From Ephydatia muelleri (Eukaryota; Porifera; Demospongiae; Spongillida; Spongillidae), in NCBI GenBank assembly GCA_013339895.1, contig JABACO010000006.1:7354298-7418297 (forward strand): a stretch of DNA of 64,000 bases. Reading direction: 5' to 3'. Below, piece after piece: positions 51,301 to 57,300 of the stretch. Each line of letters opens with the position of its first letter. Position 1 is the first letter of the stretch. The translations under genes were made by a program, and so were the position numbers. The notes under the pieces were generated by a model. That model saw only the letters and a list, made by a program, of their open reading frames with translations, was not told where the DNA came from and made no database searches.

Positions 51301-54300
51301 AGGGTCACTTCTGTCAAAGGTGTTCAAATACATGTACGTTCAATCTGGATGGCCCAAAACTGTGGAAGACATCCTGCTGGTGTGTTTTGACAAACGCCAT
51401 GACTAACCACAGAACAAGGTTGTCTAATGTGGGGAACTAGGGTGGTCATTCCAAAAGTGCACCAACAGAAGGTACAGGAGGAACCGAGGAGGATCCATGT
51501 GGATTTTGGGGGACCATTTCAGGGGAAAAGCTTCTTGGTCATTGTGAATGCCTATTCGAAATGGAGGTTGTGGCGATGGATGAAACCACCACGGACAGGA
51601 CAGTGGATGAACTGCGTGCTATCTTTGCCTGGTGGGGAATACCGCTGCAAATGGTAACAGATAATGGGCCCCAGTTCACTTCAGCAGGATTCAAACTATT
51701 TCCTGGCCTTGAATAACATACATGTAAAGCACCTCAAGTCTAGTCCATATCATCCAGCCACAAATGGTCTAGTGGAATGCTTCATTCAAACATTAAAACA
51801 AGCATTAAGGGTATTAAAAAGAGATGGACACACTGCAGCACAGCCTGGCCAGCTTCTTATTGAACTACCGAAACGAAAGACATTCTACCACAGAAGCCAC
51901 AATGGCAACATTGATGATCGGGAGGGATCTACAATGCAGACTCAGTCTCCTGATGACAGACTTGAAGGAATCAGTATTATAAAATGTCAGATAGGAGCTG
52001 TCAAGGTCTGCAGCTGTTGAACGCATTTGTGATGTTGGAAACGGAGTTATGGTTAGGGATTACAGGTCTGGTCATTCTCGGTGGCAACCAGCCACAATTG
52101 GGCAGCAAGTCATGCAAGGTGGAAATAGATGGGGGTGGAGTGTGGAAGAGACATGCAGACCAGATGACTACTACAGGTGTTGGAAATGGAATAGAGGATG
52201 AACCAGTTAGCATGGCAGTTGAACCAGAGCGGAGGTTGGACAGGCAAGGTGACTCTGCTGACCAGAGCTACCCATAATACCTGAGGTACCCATGCCAGCT
52301 GTCATAACCCAGTCCCAGAGGTATTACCTGACTCTAGTGACACAGAACCTGGTGACATGCCTGGGAAGCTAACCTCGGTGAACTCCACATCACCATTGGC
52401 CCTCCCATCACCACAGGAACCATTTGGACAATGGACAATTATCACTAGGTATGGACGGACGATCAAGAAGCCAACACACTGTTTAGACTCCAGTGTCTGA
52501 ATGAAGGGGAGGATTGTGAACTCACATATTCCATTTATCAGTATACGTATCGTATTGTAGTTTATGTGATTGAGTTGATTCACTGTATACCATGTGCACT
52601 AGTATTTATAGAAAGATATGTTTGCATCAAGCTTGTCGGACACCACAGACAGTGCCCTTTTCACCCAAGTCACCACTTAAACACGTACGAGTAAACGTTA
52701 AACATGGAAAAGCCAACAAATGTACCTGCACTTAATATACGGCCATGCAATGCAGTTATGTAATGCAAATTAGTACAATAACCTGCTGATATCTATTGAT
52801 ATCTATGCACAGAGTCATTCAAAAAGGGCATTGGGATGGGGGAGGGTCAGAACTAAGTGTATCCTAATTAATCACCGCATAAACAAAGGTGGGCCCAGCC
52901 AGGTGGGTGGGTCATATAGCTGGTTGGGGGGAGGAGGGGCATCTGCCCTCATGCTCCACATTGTGCCCCACCCCCTCTCCGGTATGTAAAACAGCACCCA
53001 TGTCATGGCTTGCTTAGATGGGCTCTCCTACATGTATATCCAGCCCTCCCCTATGCTAGTTACAGAGGGCCATGAGGGCAATGATCACATACACTATGCC
53101 CTCTCCACATCAGGGATGTGTCAGCAACAGACATTGGTTTGATCTCAAATTACACTCACCTTGGTCTGATGGTTGATCTGTGCACCCCTATCCACCAGCA
53201 GCTGCACACATGTGACATGCCCTTTTGATGATGCCTCCATCAGTGGAGTCCATCCATGCTGTGAAGATAGAAGTGGAGTGGTAATAGGCAGCTGTTATGA
53301 AGGGGACTGTATGGGGTGGGGGAGGGAGTAGGTGCCCCTCCCATCCAGCTAGGGGGTATGGGGGAGTGCTCCCATCGGTCAAGCATTAGCATTTGCAGTG
53401 GCTTAAAATCACCAACTAATTTACCTGCACTAAATATCCGGCCTTGCAATGCAGTTATGTAATGCAAATTATTACAATAACCTGCTGATATCTATTGATA
53501 TCTATACACAGAGCCATTCTAAAAGAAGGGCATTGGGGGAAAGGAACTAAGTGTATTTTAATTAATCACTGCATAGCATAAACAAAGGTGGGCCCGGCCA
53601 GGTGGGTGGGCCATATACCTGGTGGGGAGGGGAAGGGAGGGCTTCTGCCCCCATGCTCCACCCCAAGCCACACCCTCTCTCCTCTCCAGTATGTTAACCG
53701 ATTATACGCGGAAGTTGCACATTTTGCATACGCAGCCCTGGCCGTGTATAGCACGACATTGTCAGTGGTTATTGTGTATAGACGGCCATAAACCAGTGAT
53801 TATTACCAGGGATAATATATAGATATTATCTCTGTTATTACCAACAGAGTCTATGCAAAAGTTAAATACATGCAGCTATGATTTAAAGTCATTAACTAAA
53901 CAAAATGTGGTATTGATCGATTTGTGGGTGCTTTGTGTATTGTAATTTATGATCACCACATAAACAAAGGTGGACCTAGCTAGGTGGGTGGGTCATATAG
54001 CTGGTGGGGGTGGGGGGTGAGTATCTGCCCTCCTGTTCCGCCATGTCTATGATTTGCACAAACATCACAAAATAAGCCAGAGGACCATGAGGGCAATGAT
54101 CACATATACTATGTCCCCACCAGCTATATGCCCCACCAGGTGGGTGGGTCATACATGTATATTGGTCTTTTGTCCCCTGCTGCTTCATATGCTACTGTGA
54201 GCAAGAGAAACATGGAGGAAATTCACTTACTGTGTAGCCATTCAACATGACACTATGACAGCTACAACAATAGCAGCCTCACTTTTAGCACGTAGATTAA

Positions 54301-57300
54301 TTTGTCAAGTGAGAGAGTCTTTTTGTATTCCTTGCTTCTGACAATACTTTTGTCAACATCAAAATAGCTACGTTTTCAAAGCTTCTGGGGCTCCTCCCCA
54401 GACCCCAAAAGGGGGAGGTTAGAGCGCTCCCCTAGCTGGCTGGATGGGATACGGTACTCCTCCCACATTCTCTCACCTCATACTCTCCTAGTCTCCTCCA
54501 ACCACCCGGCAAAATAAACCTGGATTTGCCACTATTTTTCAGGATATTAATATTCCTACAATATCACATACCGTAGAACAACCCAACATGCTAATGTGGA
54601 CACTGTCTAGGCTACCCATTCCCCATCAGCAAACAGGTGAGGACACAGAAGAAGTACATGTGTGGTGTCCTCACATGCTGCCGAACGCTGTGGAGGGTGC
54701 CAGATGATGGAGACCACAAATTAACCCCTCTACACCTATGGGATACGGTACTCCGCGGAGGATATTCTCCTGGCCATGGGACTCATCCATCATCCGCGGA
54801 GGAGGATCTACATGTATGTGGATTTTGGGGGACCATTTCAGGGGAAAAGCTTCTTGGTCATTGTGAATGCCTATTCAAAATGGAGGTTGTGGCAATGGAT
54901 GAAACCACCAGACAGGACAGTGGATGAATTGCATGCTAGGAGTATTAATATGGCGCCGAAGGCGCCCTCGTCCAGTGGTCGTTGACGGCCAAAACATTGC
55001 TAAAAAAAATTGGTGTTGGACGGGTGGTTTTTGACACTGGATTCGGATTCCGGGTGCAAATTGACCTGGTCCCTCGCGCCTTCGGCGAGGTCCTAAACCC
55101 TAAACCCTAAACCCCAAAACATATCCTAACAGCGTCAATGCCGTGTCTTATCTTTGCCCAGTGGGGAATACCGCTGCAAATGGTAACAGATAATGGGCCC
55201 CAGTTCACTTCAGCAGGGTTCAAACGATTTCCTGGCCTTGAACAACATACATGTAATACACCAGCAAATGTACCTGCACTTAATATTCGGCCTTGCAATG
55301 CAGTTAGGTAATGCAAATTAGTACAATTAACTTCTGATATCTATTTATATCTAAGCCCAGAGCCATTCTAAAAGGGCATTGGAGGGGGGAGGGGGAAGGT
55401 GAAGAACTAAGTGTATTCTAATTAATCACCGCATAAACAAAGATGGGCCCAGCCAGGTGGGTGGGTCATACATGTACATGTATAGCTGGTGGGGGGGTGG
55501 GGGGGGCATGTGCCTCATCCTCCACTTTGTGCCCCACCCCCCTCTCCGGTATGTAAAACAGCACCCATGTCATGGCTTGTTTAGATGGGCTCTCCTACAT
55601 GTATATCCAGCCCTCCCCTATGCTAGTTACAGAGGGCCATGAGGGCAATGATCACATACAACATGCCCTCTCCACATTAGGGATGTGTCAGCAACAGACA
55701 TTGGTCTGATCTCAAATTACACTCACCTTGGTCTGATGGTTGATCTGTGCACCCCTATCCACCAGCAGCTGCACACATGTGACATGCCCTTTTGATGATG
55801 CCCTCATCAGTGGAGTCCATCCATCCTGTAAAGATAGAAGTGGAGTGGTAATAGGCAGCTGTTATGAAGGGGACTGCATGGGTTGGGTGAAGGAGTAGGT
55901 GCCCCTCCCATCCAGCTAGGGGGTATGGGGGAGTGCTCCCATCGGTCAAGCATTAGCATTTGCAGTGGCTTAAAATCACCAACTAATTGACCTGCACTAA
56001 ATATTCGGCCTTGCAATGCAGCTATGTAATGCAAATTAGTACAATAACCTGCTGATATCTACATGTACATGCACAGAGCCATTCTAATAGGGCATTGGGA
56101 TGGGGGAGGGACAGAAAAAAGTGTATTCTAATTAATTACCACATTAACAAAGGTGGACCTACATGTACATGTAGATAGGTGGGTGGGTCATATAGCTGGT
56201 GGGGGTGGGGGGTGGGTATCTGCCCCCCAGTTCCGCTATATAACCTTGTCTATGATTTGCACAAACATCACAAAGTAAGGCAGAGGACCATGAGAGCAAT
56301 GATCACATATACTATGTCCCCACCAGCTATATGACCCACCAGGTGGGTGGGTCATATAGCTGGTGGGGACACACCACTGGCTTATAATGGAGGACACGAC
56401 ATACACTGTATGTAAATAGTCCAATTATAATTGTAATAGTGCACAAAACGGGCACTAGACTGCTCGAGGACTTTTCCATAAGTCTTAATGGTGGAATTAT
56501 TGTTTGGTCTTTTGTGCACTGCTGCTTCATATGCTACTTTGAGCGAGAGAAAAATATAGGAATTTCACTAACTATGTAGCCATTCAATATGACACTATGA
56601 CAGCTACAACAAGAACAGCCTCACTTTTAGATTAATCTGTCAAGAGGGACGGACAGTCTTTTTGTATTCCTTGCTTCTGACAATTCTTTTGTGAACATCA
56701 AAATAGCTACGTTAGCAATGCTTCTGGGCTCCTCCCTAGACCTAGACCGGGGCATAGTTTCAGGATTGGAGCGGCAACTACTGCGGCTGCTAGGGGTCTG
56801 CAAGATTCCCTGATCAAAACCCTGGGTAGATGGGAGAGCGCAGCCTACATGTTATACATCCGAACGCCAAAGTCGGAACTATGCGCAGTGGCATCAAGGC
56901 TGATTTCTAACTGAGTACTAAGAGGGTTCATTGATCGTTTATATATGCTCACATTCAATTATAATAGTATATACATTCGCTTGGGGGGAGGGGTTGTTCC
57001 TACCGTCACTCCCCCCTCCGTGGGGGATGGGGACCACAGGTTCCCCACAGGTATTACTCCCCAAGCTCATATGGGATGGTTACCTGTCCGCCAGCCCCCC
57101 AAGCGTTAGATAACCCCAGAACTAGGAACACTTAGATAAGAGCCTGCCTTATGACATACCATGTATCCCGACTACACATTAAACACAGCTATCTGTGTAG
57201 ATAATAGTCTTTAGCTGTGTAAATCATGCGAATTAAATTATTGCGGGAGAAGGCGTGCCCTTAACAAGCGCTGCCAACTTGAAACTAAACAAACGATGTG

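Larger units (their letters stand above)
45937..56745. repeat. Segmental duplication, right copy
   Basis: Partner of 1-20500, carrying ANK exons A7-A10. It lacks about 300 bp that the left copy has at 615-914, and lacks the young LTR and CACTA-like insertions. Near A8 only about two substitutions were seen over roughly 550 bp of intron compared with the left copy. Confidence 0.8.

Noticed and set aside
1-57000. All duplications are assembly artefacts from merged haplotypes
   Set aside because: Not fully excluded, but the copies differ by several lineage-specific insertions and the exon differences are patterned. Kept as an alternative to test with long reads.
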